DNA of 64,000 nucleotides from Streptomyces albicerus (GCF_008905045.1 NZ_VWMY01000029.1:1-64000), one strand, 5' to 3'. Counted from the first letter of the stretch, positions 51,883 through 60,452 are shown. Program-made: numbers and translations. Notes: generated by a model from the sequence alone, not told the origin.

Positions 51883-51984
51883 TGACGCGGAGCGTCGCGG
51901 ATTCTTGTCCGGCGGAGCCGGATGGTGTGTTGCCCACCCGTGACGGGGAGCGTCGCGAGGGCTGGCCCGGCGGAGCCGGACGAT
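51883..51984. repeat. two imperfect tandem hairpin units at the IS left end
   Basis: Each unit has a GAC(G)-GGA-GCGTCGCG block, then a TCCGGC-GGA-GCCGGA type hairpin. Copies start at 51883 and 51941, a period of 58 bases. They lie between the tnpA stop and the element left end and may be part of its end structure. Confidence 0.55.
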
Positions 51985-51986
51985 GC

Positions 51987-52372
51987 TCACACGGGCCGGC
52001 TCTGCTGTTCGATGAACTGCTTGACCACGGAGAGTGGGGCGCCGCCGACGGCTCCGGAGAAATAGGAACCGGACCAGAGCTTGTTGGCGCGCCAGTAGTG
52101 CCGTACCAGGTCGGGGAATTCAGGGAGTTGACGAGCTTGGTGACGGCGACCTTGGGCGAGAAGGTCACCAGGAGGTGGACGTGGTGGTCCTCGCCGTTGA
52201 ACTCAACCGGTTCGCACTCGAAATCCGCACACACCGACCGCATGATCTGCTCCATGCGCGTCAGATGAGCATCGGTGACCACGCTGTGCCTGAACTCGGT
52301 CACGAAGTCCAAAGGGACATGCATCACGGAAACACATTGCCGACCGGTTCTAATCTTGTGCATCTCGCCCAT
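51987..52372 (-). pseudogene. IS200-type transposase TnpA, inactivated
   Basis: The opening MGEMHKIRTGRQCVSVMHVP and the HUH motif (EDHHVHLLV) are intact in one frame from ATG 52372. After KLVNSL about ten family residues are missing, with a frame change. The end, FPDLVRHYWRANKLWSGSYF and VVKQFIEQQSRPV, continues in another frame to the TGA at 51987. In addition the catalytic Tyr of the usual K-x-Y-I-E motif is Phe (codon at 52016-52014). The protein could not act as a Y1 transposase. Confidence 0.85.
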
Positions 52373-52397
52373 CACCCACGTAGGTATCGTGGCCGTC

Positions 52398-53619
52398 ATG
52401 CAACTTCGGTACAGCTTCCGCCTGTACCCGGATTCCGGCCAACGCACCGCCCTGGCCAAGGCGTTCGGGTGCGCCCGCGTCGTATTCAACGACGCGGTGC
52501 GCGCCCGCGAGGACGCCCGCACAGCGGGCCGGCATTCCCGACGGCCGGAGAGTTGTCCAAAACGCTGATCACCGCCGCGAAGCAGACCGCTGCACGGGCC
52601 TGGCTGGGCGAGGTCTCCTCGGTGGTGCTCCAGCAGTCCCTGCGCGACGCGGAGGCCGCCTACAAGAACTTCTTCGCCTCCCTCGGGGCGAGCGCAAGGG
52701 CGCCAAGACCGGTGCGCCCCGGTTCAAGTCCCGCAAGGACACACGGCAGTCGATCCGCTTCACGGCCAATGCCCGCTGGTCGATCACCAATTCCGGGAGG
52801 CTGAACCTTCCCAAGACCGGCGCGGTGAAGGTGAGGTGGTCACGCACCCTGCCCGCACAGCCCTCCTCGGTCACTGTGATCAAGGACGCGGCCGGGCGGT
52901 ATTTCGCCTCCTTCGTCCTCGACACCGACCCCGCCGCCGACGCCACCCGCATGCCCGACACCGGCCAAGCCGTCGGCATCGACCTGGGCGTCGCCCACTT
53001 CGCCGTCCTGTCCGACGGCACGAAGATCGAATCCCCGCGGTTCCTGCGCCGCGCGGAGAAGAAACTCAAGAAGGCACAGCGGGAGCTGTCCCGCAAGCAG
53101 AAGGGATCCAAGAACCGCGAGAAGGCCCGCCTCAAGGTCGCCCGCGCCCACGCCAAGGTGGCCGACGCGCGCCACGAATTCCACCACCAGCTCTCCACCC
53201 AGCTGATCCGCGACAACCAAGCGATCGGCGTGGAAGAACTGGCGGTCAACGGACTGGCGCGCACCAGGCTGGCCAAGAGTGTCCACGACGCCGGATGGTC
53301 GGCATTCGTCCACATGCTGGAGTACAAGGCCGCCCGGTACGGCCGGACCCTGGTCAAGATCGGCCGGTTCGAGCCGACATCCCAGACCTGCTCGGCCTGC
53401 GGAACCAAGGACGGACCCAAGCCCCTGCACGTCCGGCAATGGACCTGCACCGCCTGCGGCACCCTCCACGACCGGGACCACAACGCCGCGATCAACGTCA
53501 AGACGGCCGCTGGACTGGCGGCATCAGCCTGCGGAGCGCCGGTAAGACCAGGACTCGTCCCGGCACAGCGCGCAGAAACAGGAAGGCACGGATCCCCGCC
53601 CGAAACCTGTGCCGCGTAG
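52398..53619 (+). pseudogene. TnpB (RNA-guided nuclease family) with two frameshifts
   Basis: ATG 52398 starts MQLRYSFRLYPDSGQRTALAKAF. One base appears missing near 52530 (the reading continues as FPTAGELSKTLITAA) and another near 52685 (continuing RKGAKTGAPRFKSRKD). The last frame, open to 53619, keeps the RuvC-like nuclease: Asp in VGIDLGVAHF, Glu in IGVEELAVNGL, the zinc finger CSACG...CTACG, and Asp in LHDRDHNAA. The full gene is inactive as written. A shorter protein from the GTG near 52825 would keep the catalytic residues but lose the N-terminal domain. Confidence 0.85.
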
Positions 53620-53775
53620 CGGCGCAGCAACGGACGAGAAGGCCAGAATCCTCGGGCTTCAGCCCGAGGAGCAAGTCAATCGTCGCCCTCTCCGAGCTGA
53701 AGTCGCCCCGCACGCCCGGGCGGTCTCCCGCGTCTCCCGTCAGCGTGGCAGCTAGGGCGCGGCCAGCGCCTCCGG
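53620..53775. other. IS right end and junction sequence
   Basis: Holds the terminal hairpin of the IS (53650-53669), then about 105 bases with no recognised coding content before the kinase remnant begins. A TTGACT-like stretch is present near 53676 on the minus strand, but no gene uses it. Confidence 0.4.
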
Positions 53776-54023
53776 CGGAGCCGTTCCGCCGACTCGGCGT
53801 CGACCGGCTGGTCACCGCGAAGGGCGCCGGACTCGGCCTGTCCATCGTCCGCTCCATCGCCGGCGCCCATGACGGCGAGGTCTCCGCCCACCCCCGCGAG
53901 GGCGGCGGACTCACGGTCACCGTCACCCTTCCGGCCGGCCGGGTCAGAGACCGAACAGCCCCGGATCGGAGGCCAGCGCGCGGAAGTACTCCTTCGGATC
54001 TCCGACCAGTTTCCGCTCCCTGA
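53776..54023 (+). pseudogene. histidine kinase C-terminal remnant
   Basis: Only the end of a HATPase domain remains: EPFRRLGVDRL, then GAGLGLSIVRSIAGAHDGEV (the G2 box) and GGGLTVTVTLPAG. No start, dimerisation domain or N/G1 boxes precede it. The IS lies immediately upstream, and the frame runs on past the normal kinase end to overlap the convergent thioesterase. This is the leftover of a two-component sensor gene, most likely truncated during IS insertion or a linked deletion. Confidence 0.8.
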
Positions 54024-54366
54024 GGTCCATCAGGCCGCCGACCGCCGTGATCTCGGCGGCGACCGTGCCGTCGGTCTTGCGGATCGTCTGCTCGATCCGG
54101 AACGTCTTGCCCTCGCCCCAGTCGAAGGCGCAGGTCACCTCGACCTCGTCACCCGCCAGCAGCTCCCGCTTGTAGCGGATGGTCGTCTCCAGCGCCACCG
54201 GGCCCACGCCCTTGGCCACCAGACCGGCCTGGCTGATCCCGGCGGCCTGCAGTAACGACCAGCGGGCATGCTCCGCGTAGTTCACGTACACGGCCTGGTT
54301 CACGTGTCCCTGGACATCGGTCTCGTACCCGCGCACGGTCACCGGGACGGCAAACGGTTCAGCCAC
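53944..54366 (-). CDS. acyl-CoA thioesterase (hotdog, 4HBT type)
   Basis: 140 residues from GTG 54366, with GAAGGGG upstream; the longer frame to 54477 has no family similarity. The hotdog signature is VTVRGYETDVQGHVNQAVYVNYAEHARW, in which Asp before Q-G-H-V-N is the usual catalytic residue, followed by IRYKRELLAGDEVEVTC and FRIEQTIRKTDG. It hydrolyses an acyl-CoA of unknown chain type. The last bases overlap the convergent histidine-kinase remnant. Confidence 0.9.
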   Translation of the reverse strand: MAEPFAVPVTVRGYETDVQGHVNQAVYVNYAEHARWSLLQAAGISQAGLVAKGVGPVALETTIRYKRELLAGDEVEVTCAFDWGEGKTFRIEQTIRKTDGTVAAEITAVGGLMDLRERKLVGDPKEYFRALASDPGLFGL

Positions 54367-54486
54367 GATTTCCCCTTCTACGGCGATCAGGATGGGCGCA
54401 AGCGTACTGAGCGGTTGCTCACGGAAGTCAACTATTGAATGTCGTAAGGAAATCCGTGCCGCATTTCCGTGTGGCATTCCGGGTTG

Positions 54487-55155
54487 TCACACCCGTCGGG
54501 GCGAGGCCAGCAGATAGCGCGCCCCGGTACGCGGCTCCGCATGCTCGCTGACCTGCCATCCCGCCTTCTCCAGTGTCGCCGCGCACTCCCGCAGCGCCCC
54601 GGCGTCCGGCTCGCGCACGGCGACGGCCTCCGGCTGGGGCGTCGCACGCACCCGGTACCCGTCCGTGTCCGCCCCCGCCGGCCGGTGCCCCGCCGCTTCG
54701 AGGGCGAGCGCGGCGGCCTGCACCAGATGCGTACGCTCCCACGCGCACGGACGGTCCATGACACCGTGCGGATTGGTCATCCGCCGCAGCTCCAGCAGCC
54801 CCTGCCAGGCGCTGTGCACTTCACGTACGCGCGACGGACCGGCGTCGGCGGCCTCCTCGCCGCCGACGCGCGCGGCGAATACGCCGGGGGCGGCGGACGC
54901 CTGGGCGGCAGTGGCCTCCGCGGCGGCGGAAACACCGGCAGGGCCCGCCTCCGTGGATGCCTCAGCAGGCGCCTCTTCCCGTATTCGATGCCCGGCCGGC
55001 GTCAGGAAGTGATCATGCGGCGGGCGTGGATGCCGGAACGCGAGCCCGCGCTTCACCAGCGCCGCGAGCTGGCTCTCCGTACCCCTCAGTCGCCCGGTCA
55101 CGGGATCGGCGGCGTCGATGACGCGCCGCTGTGCGGCGGTCGGCGGTCGTGTCAC
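54487..55155 (-). CDS. hypothetical protein with winged-helix-like N-terminus
   Basis: 222 residues from GTG 55155, chosen because GGAAGGAG lies just upstream. The N-terminus (TAAQRRVIDAADPVTGRLRGT, AALVKRGLAFRHPRPPHDHFLTPAGHRIR) resembles a winged helix with a beta-hairpin wing. A 50-residue Ala/Glu-rich linker follows. The second half (SAWQGLLELRRMTNPHGVMDRP, LVQAAALALEAAGH) and the end (CAATLEKAGWQVSEHAEPRTGARYLLA) form what looks like a small alpha/beta domain. Similar proteins recur in Streptomyces from memory, without a known function. Confidence 0.55.
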   Translation of the reverse strand: MTRPPTAAQRRVIDAADPVTGRLRGTESQLAALVKRGLAFRHPRPPHDHFLTPAGHRIREEAPAEASTEAGPAGVSAAAEATAAQASAAPGVFAARVGGEEAADAGPSRVREVHSAWQGLLELRRMTNPHGVMDRPCAWERTHLVQAAALALEAAGHRPAGADTDGYRVRATPQPEAVAVREPDAGALRECAATLEKAGWQVSEHAEPRTGARYLLASPRRV

Positions 55156-55384
55156 GGCGCGCTCCTTCCCGAGATCGGTCGGTCGGCGGGCCACACGCGA
55201 TGACGGTCGATGATCCGGTCGATCAGTGGGCCCATTCGAAGACTACGACCCGGGTCTGACATCCCACCCGGCCGCAACCGGACGCGCATGCTCCGCCCGA
55301 CGCCCGTGGACCGTCACAGGTCACGAGCCCACCGCTCCAGTTCACGTCGCGTAACCGCGGTGGTGGTTGAACCAGGCCCCGCAC

Positions 55385-56593
55385 CTACTGCCGATAGCCG
55401 CTCAGGAACCGCCCGATCCGGCTGATCGCCGCGTCCAGGTCGTCGGTGTGGGGGAGGGTGAGGATGCGGAAGTGGTCGGGGCGGGGCCAGTTGAAGCCGG
55501 TGCCCTGGACGACCTGGATCTTCTCGCGGAGCAGCAGGTCCAGGACGAACTTCTCGTCGTCGTGGATCTTGTGCACCGAGGGGTCGATACGCGGGAACGC
55601 GTACAGCGCGCCCTTCGGCTTCACGCACGAGACGCCGGGGATCTCGTTCAGCTTCTCCCAGGCCCGGTCGCGCTGTTCGCGCAACCGGCCGCCGGGCGCG
55701 GTGAGTTCGTGGATGGACTGGCGGCCGCCGAGCGCGGCCTGGATGGCGTACTGGGCCGGGGCGTTGGCGCACAGCCGCATGGAGGCCAGCATGGTGAGGC
55801 CCTCAAGGTAGTTCTTCGCGTGCTGGCGCGGGCCCGTGACGACCAGCCAGCCGGAGCGGAAGCCCGCCACGCGGTACGTCTTCGAGAGGCCGCAGAAGGT
55901 GAGGACCACCAGGTCGGGGGCGAGCGCGGCGGCCGAGTGGTGCACGGCGTCGTCGTACAGGATCTGGTCGTAGATCTCGTCCGCGAACACCATCAGGCCG
56001 TGCCGGCGGGCGAGATCGAGGATGCCCTCGACGATCTCCTTCGGATAGACCGCGCCGGTGGGGTTGTTCGGGTTGATGATGACGACGGCCTTCGTACGGT
56101 CCGTGATCTTCGACGCCATGTCGTCCAGGTCCGGGTACCAGTCGGCCTGTTCGTCGCAGAGGTAGTGAACCGCCTTGCCTCCGGCCAGCGTCGTCACCGC
56201 CGTCCAGAGCGGGAAGTCCGGGGCGGGGATGAGGACTTCGTCGCCGTCCTCGACGAGCGCCTGCACCGCCATCGATACGAGTTCGGAGACGCCGTTGCCC
56301 AGGAAGACGTCGTCCACGCCGACTTCGAGCCCCCGGTCCTGGTAGCGCTGAGCCACCGCCCGGCGGGCCGAGAGGATGCCACGCGAGTCCGTGTAGCCGT
56401 GCGCCTGGGGCAGCATCCGGATCATGTCCTGGAGGATCTCCTCCGGTGCCTCGAAGCCGAAGAGCGCGGGGTTGCCGGTGTTGAGACGCAGCACGCTGTG
56501 GCCTGCCTCTTCCAGGGCGTTCGCGTGCTCGATCACCGGGCCCCGGATCTCGTAACAGACCTCGCTGAGCTTGCTCGACTGCCGGAACTCCAT
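55385..56593 (-). CDS. alaA: PLP-dependent alanine aminotransferase (AlaA type)
   Basis: 402 residues, matching E. coli AlaA closely over its length as I recall that sequence (SSKLSEVCYEIRGPV, AQGY-like AHGYTDSRGILSARRAV, VQGTGFNWPRPDHFRI). PLP-site residues are Lys238 (GLSKTYRVAGFRSGW), Asp205 (FADEIYDQILYDDA) and Asn177 (INPNNPTGAVY). It transfers amino groups between glutamate and pyruvate to make alanine. The gene is divergent from an HxlR-type regulator whose promoter region carries two inverted repeats. Confidence 0.95.
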   Translation of the reverse strand: MEFRQSSKLSEVCYEIRGPVIEHANALEEAGHSVLRLNTGNPALFGFEAPEEILQDMIRMLPQAHGYTDSRGILSARRAVAQRYQDRGLEVGVDDVFLGNGVSELVSMAVQALVEDGDEVLIPAPDFPLWTAVTTLAGGKAVHYLCDEQADWYPDLDDMASKITDRTKAVVIINPNNPTGAVYPKEIVEGILDLARRHGLMVFADEIYDQILYDDAVHHSAAALAPDLVVLTFCGLSKTYRVAGFRSGWLVVTGPRQHAKNYLEGLTMLASMRLCANAPAQYAIQAALGGRQSIHELTAPGGRLREQRDRAWEKLNEIPGVSCVKPKGALYAFPRIDPSVHKIHDDEKFVLDLLLREKIQVVQGTGFNWPRPDHFRILTLPHTDDLDAAISRIGRFLSGYRQ

Positions 56594-56622
56594 GCGGTGC
56601 GCACCTCCAGGTTGTGGTGTTG

Positions 56623-56657
56623 CTTGGTTTTACCAAGTAGCCGCTTGGAAAGTCCAA
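56623..56657. promoter_or_regulatory. paired inverted repeats between alaA and the HxlR regulator
   Basis: CTTGG-TTTTA-CCAAG (56623-56637) and TTGGA-AAG-TCCAA (56645-56657), centred 21 bases apart in the 86-base divergent region. They are likely operator sites for the HxlR-family protein. Confidence 0.65.
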
Positions 56658-56679
56658 CAAGTTGTCTAGACTGCGTCGC

Positions 56680-57312
56680 ATGTCACCTCGCCGAAGCTAC
56701 GACCAGTACTGTTCCGCTGCCCGGGCCCTCGATGTCCTCGGTGACCGCTGGACCCTCCTGATCGTCCGCGAGCTGCTGGCCGGTCCGCGCCGCTACACCG
56801 ACCTGCACACGGACCTGCCCGGCGTGAGCACGGACGTCCTCGCCTCCCGGCTCAAGGACATGGAACGGGACGGCCTGACGACCCGGCGCAGGCTGCCGCC
56901 GCCCGGAGCGGCGTACGTGTACGAACTCACCGGCCGCGGACGCGAGTTGCTGCCCGTGCTGCAGGCCCTCGGCGAGTGGGGCGCGGCCCTGCTGACGGAG
57001 CGGCGGCCCACCGACGCGGTGCGCGCGCACTGGTTCGCGCTGCCGTTGCTGCGCTGCCTGGCGGGACTTGGTGACGGTGTCGTCCAAGTGCGGCTGGACG
57101 AAGGGGAGTTCTACGTGCGGCTCGGTGCCCAGGACGGGCCGGTCTACGGGGAGGGGCCCGCGCCCGAGGAACCCGACGCCCGGCTCTCGCTCGACGCCGA
57201 GTCGTGCACGGCGCTCGGCCGGGGGGACCTGATGCTGCTGGACGCGATACGGGACGGACGTATCGCCGTGGCGGGGGAGGGACCGCTGGCAAAGGCGTTG
57301 CGGGAGGCCTGA
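56680..57312 (+). CDS. HxlR-family winged-helix transcriptional regulator
   Basis: 210 residues from ATG 56680 (a TTG 18 bases earlier is less likely). The first 100 residues are the HxlR winged helix: CSAARALDVLGDRWTLLIVRELLAGPRRYTDL, then VSTDVLASRLKDMERDGLTTRRRL and YELTGRGREL. The remaining 110 residues form an extra domain resembling an SCP2-like sterol-carrier or ligand pocket (VVQVRLDEGEFYVRLG, PDARLSLDAESCTALGRGDL). Ligand-responsive control of itself and alaA is plausible from the divergent layout. Confidence 0.9.
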   Translation: MSPRRSYDQYCSAARALDVLGDRWTLLIVRELLAGPRRYTDLHTDLPGVSTDVLASRLKDMERDGLTTRRRLPPPGAAYVYELTGRGRELLPVLQALGEWGAALLTERRPTDAVRAHWFALPLLRCLAGLGDGVVQVRLDEGEFYVRLGAQDGPVYGEGPAPEEPDARLSLDAESCTALGRGDLMLLDAIRDGRIAVAGEGPLAKALREA

Positions 57313-57338
57313 CGCGGGGGTTCCCCGACGCCCCGAAA

Positions 57339-57389
57339 GGGGCGCGGGGCTGCATCGATGTGCGGCTCCGCCGCGTGGGCGCGACCAGC
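57339..57389. repeat. Streptomyces-type dispersed intergenic repeat, copy 2
   Basis: Inverse-orientation partner of the block at 14371-14421. It is preceded by the hairpin CGCCCC-GAAA-GGGGCG (57329-57344). It also lies between convergent genes (HxlR and the membrane-anchored protein), supporting a terminator role. Confidence 0.7.
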
Positions 57390-57432
57390 CACAACGGACC
57401 CGCAGCGTGCAATAGGCCCGTCCCGCGGAGCG

Positions 57433-58296
57433 TTACGCGCCCGGTGGAACCCGCGTGGGCCGCGTAGGCCACCCCCGCGTCAGCGAGTACCCGCCAACCC
57501 CCGCAAGCGCCGCCAGTACGCCGCCCATCGCGGTCCACACCCAACGATCGGACCACCAGCCGGAGGCCCAGCCGTCGTCGGGCTCGATGCTGGACAGCGC
57601 GGCGACGGAGGTATCGGAGTCCTCGTCACTCTCCTTGGCCGCAACGGCGACACCCGGAACCAGCGGCTCGGCAAGCGAGCCGTCCACCGCGGCCGCCCCG
57701 CCGACGTCCTTCGAGTCGACCTTGACCTCGGCGCTCACCGGCAGCCCGAGGTCGGCCGACTTGAGGCCGACGGTGGTCAGCCGGATGTAGTACGTGCCCG
57801 GCAGCGGATCATTGGCCCACGGCTCCGACCAGGCGCGGACCGTACGCAATGTGCAGGACAGGTTCACGGAGGCCGCGTCCTCGGCCGCCGTCCGTGTCTG
57901 CGCCCCGTACTGGCACGCCTGCCGGCGCCGCAGCCCGTCGTACACGTCGATCTGCCAGGTCGCGGAGGCGTGCGCATCCGGCAGCTTCACCGTCGCGTTC
58001 ACGGTGGGCCGCTGTCCCGCGTCGGCCGGGAACGACCAGTACAGGTAGTCGCCCGTGGACGCGTTCGCGGTCGCCCGCCGGCCCTGGTCGACCTCGGTCG
58101 CCGTACGGAAGGACGTACCGGCCGAGGTGGGCGCGGAGTCTTCGTCCGACGGGCTCGCGGAGGGGGAGGAGTCGGCGGCCGCGGGGGACACCGCGACCCC
58201 CAGCATCAGGAGGGCCGCACCCACCACACGGGCGGCGCTTCCCGCGCGTGCAGTACTCAGTACACGGGCGGCACTCAACACACGGGTGATACGCAT
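57433..58296 (-). CDS. secreted membrane-anchored protein, partner of VWA protein
   Basis: 287 residues from ATG 58296, which overlaps the VWA stop by one base (TGATG). A signal peptide (residues about 1-42, ending near SPAAA) is followed by a Ser/Asp-rich stretch. An extracellular domain comes next (FRTATEVDQGRRATANASTGDYLYW, TWQIDVYDGLRRRQACQYG, PGTYYIRLTTVGL), then a C-terminal membrane helix (WTAMGGVLAALAGVGGY) with a short basic tail. The outside domain resembles the second half of the VWA protein (ASTGDYLYWSF compared with GQHRWYRVDV). The function is unknown; the two probably form a surface complex. Confidence 0.65.
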   Translation of the reverse strand: MRITRVLSAARVLSTARAGSAARVVGAALLMLGVAVSPAAADSSPSASPSDEDSAPTSAGTSFRTATEVDQGRRATANASTGDYLYWSFPADAGQRPTVNATVKLPDAHASATWQIDVYDGLRRRQACQYGAQTRTAAEDAASVNLSCTLRTVRAWSEPWANDPLPGTYYIRLTTVGLKSADLGLPVSAEVKVDSKDVGGAAAVDGSLAEPLVPGVAVAAKESDEDSDTSVAALSSIEPDDGWASGWWSDRWVWTAMGGVLAALAGVGGYSLTRGWPTRPTRVPPGA

Positions 58297-59579
58297 CAGT
58301 TGGTCCTCCAGACCGCGATCCGCCAGCGCGAGATCCAGCCCCACAGCACACCCGCGAGGAAGCCGGTGAGCACCAGGGCACCTAGCAGCCACCAGCCGCG
58401 GCCGAGGCCGAACGACGCCACGTCGCTCGACGTGTCAGGGCCGTCGACGACATCGACGGTCAGTTCGAGCGGCAGACCGGGTGTGGTCTTGACGCCGGAC
58501 GCCGCCGAGAAGGAGTTGGCGACCTGGAGACACACGACCTCGGCCGCGGATCCGTCGCCGGAGTCCTTGTCCCCGTCCTCGCTTTCCGCCTTGGGATAGC
58601 GCAGACCGGCCGACATGACGTCGGTCCGGCCGGTGCCGGTCGACTCGCCGCGCACGATCTCGCGGCCGCTCGCGGTCACCGCCCGCAGCAACACCCCGTA
58701 GTCCGGGTTGACCCGGCGGTCGGCCGCGACGCTCACCGAGGCACGCAGCTCGGAGCCCGGCGCCACGTCCACGCGGTACCAGCGGTGCTGCCCGAACTCC
58801 TCGCGGTCGGTGTAGAGCCCGGACTTGAGGGTGGGCGCCTGCGCGCACGCGTCGGCACCGTCCACGGCGACCGGAGTCACCACCGGATCGGCGGCCCGGT
58901 CGACCAACTGGTTGACCTTGTCGGTGAGTTCCTCGGTGTGCTCCACCGAGGTGTACGTTCCGCCGGTCGCCTCAGCGATGCAGCTCAGCTGCTGTCGCAT
59001 CTTGATGTTCGGCACCAGACCGAGCGTGTCGATGGTGAGGCCGATCCCCTTGGCGGCGATCTCCCGGGCCACCTCGCACGGGTCCAGCGGGGCGCAGGTG
59101 TCCTCGCCGTCGCTGATGAGGACGATACGGCGGGAGCCTTCGCCGCCTTCGAGGTCGTCGGCCGCCTTGAGGAGCGCGGGGCCGATCGGGGTCCAGCCGG
59201 TGGGTGAGAGGGTCGCGACCGCGGTCTTTGCCTCGGTGCGGTCCAACGGCCCGACGGGGTAGAGCTGTTCGGTGTCCTTGCAGCCCGTCTTACGGTCGTC
59301 GCCGGGGTAGTTGGCGCCGAGCGTCCGTATGCCGAGCTGGACCTCCTCGGGGGTCGCGTCGAGGACCTCGTTGAAGGCCTGCTTCGCCGCCGCCATCCGC
59401 GTCTGGCCGTCGATGTCCCGGGCCCGCATCGAACCGCTGACATCGAGGACGAGGTCGACCTTGGGCGCGTCGTCCCCCGTGGGTTCGCCGGCGAAGGCTC
59501 CGGCCGGGAGGGCGATCCCGGCCGTCAGGGCGGCGAGCAGGGCGCATGCGCCCACCGCCAGCCGTTGTCTTGTGATCAT
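58296..59579 (-). CDS. membrane-anchored von Willebrand factor A domain protein
   Basis: 427 residues. Signal peptide at 1-30, then a VWA domain (about 40-230) with a complete MIDAS start, Asp46-x-Ser48-x-Ser50 in LVLDVSGSM, plus TGWTPIGPAL and LISDGEDTC for the other metal ligands. A beta-rich domain (about 245-390) follows, then one C-terminal helix (WWLLGALVLTGFLAGVLWGW) with a short basic tail. It is a surface protein likely to bind a partner through a metal ion. It is translationally coupled to the next gene. Confidence 0.88.
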   Translation of the reverse strand: MITRQRLAVGACALLAALTAGIALPAGAFAGEPTGDDAPKVDLVLDVSGSMRARDIDGQTRMAAAKQAFNEVLDATPEEVQLGIRTLGANYPGDDRKTGCKDTEQLYPVGPLDRTEAKTAVATLSPTGWTPIGPALLKAADDLEGGEGSRRIVLISDGEDTCAPLDPCEVAREIAAKGIGLTIDTLGLVPNIKMRQQLSCIAEATGGTYTSVEHTEELTDKVNQLVDRAADPVVTPVAVDGADACAQAPTLKSGLYTDREEFGQHRWYRVDVAPGSELRASVSVAADRRVNPDYGVLLRAVTASGREIVRGESTGTGRTDVMSAGLRYPKAESEDGDKDSGDGSAAEVVCLQVANSFSAASGVKTTPGLPLELTVDVVDGPDTSSDVASFGLGRGWWLLGALVLTGFLAGVLWGWISRWRIAVWRTN

Positions 59580-59650
59580 CGCCGGATCTTATTGATCAAG
59601 GCGTCGACCTCCAAAACGGGAGGTGAGGCGACCGTGGAACACACTCGCCG

Positions 59651-60430
59651 TCAAGTGGCTTCGTGTTCCTGCCGTCCCGTTCCCGTGTCGAACAGTCCCG
59701 CCAGGCGGGCCCGGTAGAGCAGGGCAATCGTGAAGCCGTCCGTGATGGCCCCTTTCCCGACCATCTCCTCCGCCTCGGCGATCGACACGGTGATCGCGCT
59801 GCGGATTCCCTCGCTCGTCTGCGGTTCGCCGAGGGAGCCGACGCGTGCCGCGAACAACTCCACGCGGTGGGCCAGCAGGCCCGTGTCCGGATGGACTTCG
59901 CCGAGGGGAATGGTCTCGCCGGGGCGGGCGCCCAACTCCTCGCCCAGCTCCCGTGCGACATTGTCGTCGCCGCTCGCCCCCGGCTCTCCGAAGCCCCGCA
60001 CCGCTTCCCAGTGCCACTCCCGAGTGGCATGCCGGTAGTGCTCGATCAGCACGACCCTGTTCTCGGGGCCCAGCAGCGGCAGGACGACGATGCCGGGTGT
60101 CGCGTCCGGCGGTGGCACGATTCGGTTGTAAAGGCCCGGCGTTCCGTCCGGGAAGCGCACCGGATCCCGCAGGTGGTACAGGAACGGGTCGGCCGACACC
60201 ACACCGACCCGCTCGCGCCGCACGACGCCCAGGAGCCGCGCCCACCAGTACCGCGCCCGGCTGCCCCGCGCCAGCCGTTCCGCTGCGCGCACGCGAGCCT
60301 GGCGGCGGGCGGCCCGGATCGCGGCGGCGCCGGACACGATCTCGAAACCGCCCGCCTCGTTCCGGAACAGCTCCGGACGAGATCTCCGGAAAGCCTCGTA
60401 CGCTCGCGCGGAGCCTTCGCCCGCTGTCAT
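59651..60430 (-). CDS. Nudix hydrolase family protein
   Basis: 259 residues from ATG 60430 (GAGG ten bases upstream); a GTG at 60475 would overlap the preceding gene. The N-terminal 70 residues are basic and helical (AIRAARRQARVRAAERLARG). The Nudix fold follows: GIVVLPLLGPENRVVLIEHYRHATREWHWEAVRGF, then the box with VARELGEELGA, matching R-E-U-x-E-E-x-G-U. The first Glu of the canonical box (G-x5-E-x7-R) is not in register. It may cleave a nucleoside-diphosphate-linked compound such as ADP-ribose. It sits 22 bases after an unknown membrane-linked gene. Confidence 0.8.
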   Translation of the reverse strand: MTAGEGSARAYEAFRRSRPELFRNEAGGFEIVSGAAAIRAARRQARVRAAERLARGSRARYWWARLLGVVRRERVGVVSADPFLYHLRDPVRFPDGTPGLYNRIVPPPDATPGIVVLPLLGPENRVVLIEHYRHATREWHWEAVRGFGEPGASGDDNVARELGEELGARPGETIPLGEVHPDTGLLAHRVELFAARVGSLGEPQTSEGIRSAITVSIAEAEEMVGKGAITDGFTIALLYRARLAGLFDTGTGRQEHEAT

Positions 60431-60452
60431 GGGGCGCCTCGCATGGTGGTGG

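Larger units (their letters stand above)
51850..53675. mobile_element. degenerate IS200/IS605-family insertion sequence
   Basis: Divergent tnpA (minus) and tnpB (plus) remnants lie back to back, the layout of IS605-type elements. The right end carries the short hairpin CCTCGGGCTTCAGCCCGAGG (53650-53669). The left end has a related half-site, GGACTTCAGCCC (near 51847-51858), and two imperfect hairpin repeats (51883-51984). Both genes are broken. The outer boundaries are approximate. A histidine-kinase fragment abuts the right end. Confidence 0.8.

Noticed and set aside
55314..55384. Minus-strand peptide ending TTTAVTRRELERWARDL just past the alaA stop
   Set aside because: Too short, with no start or ribosome site of its own; it is most likely intergenic sequence.
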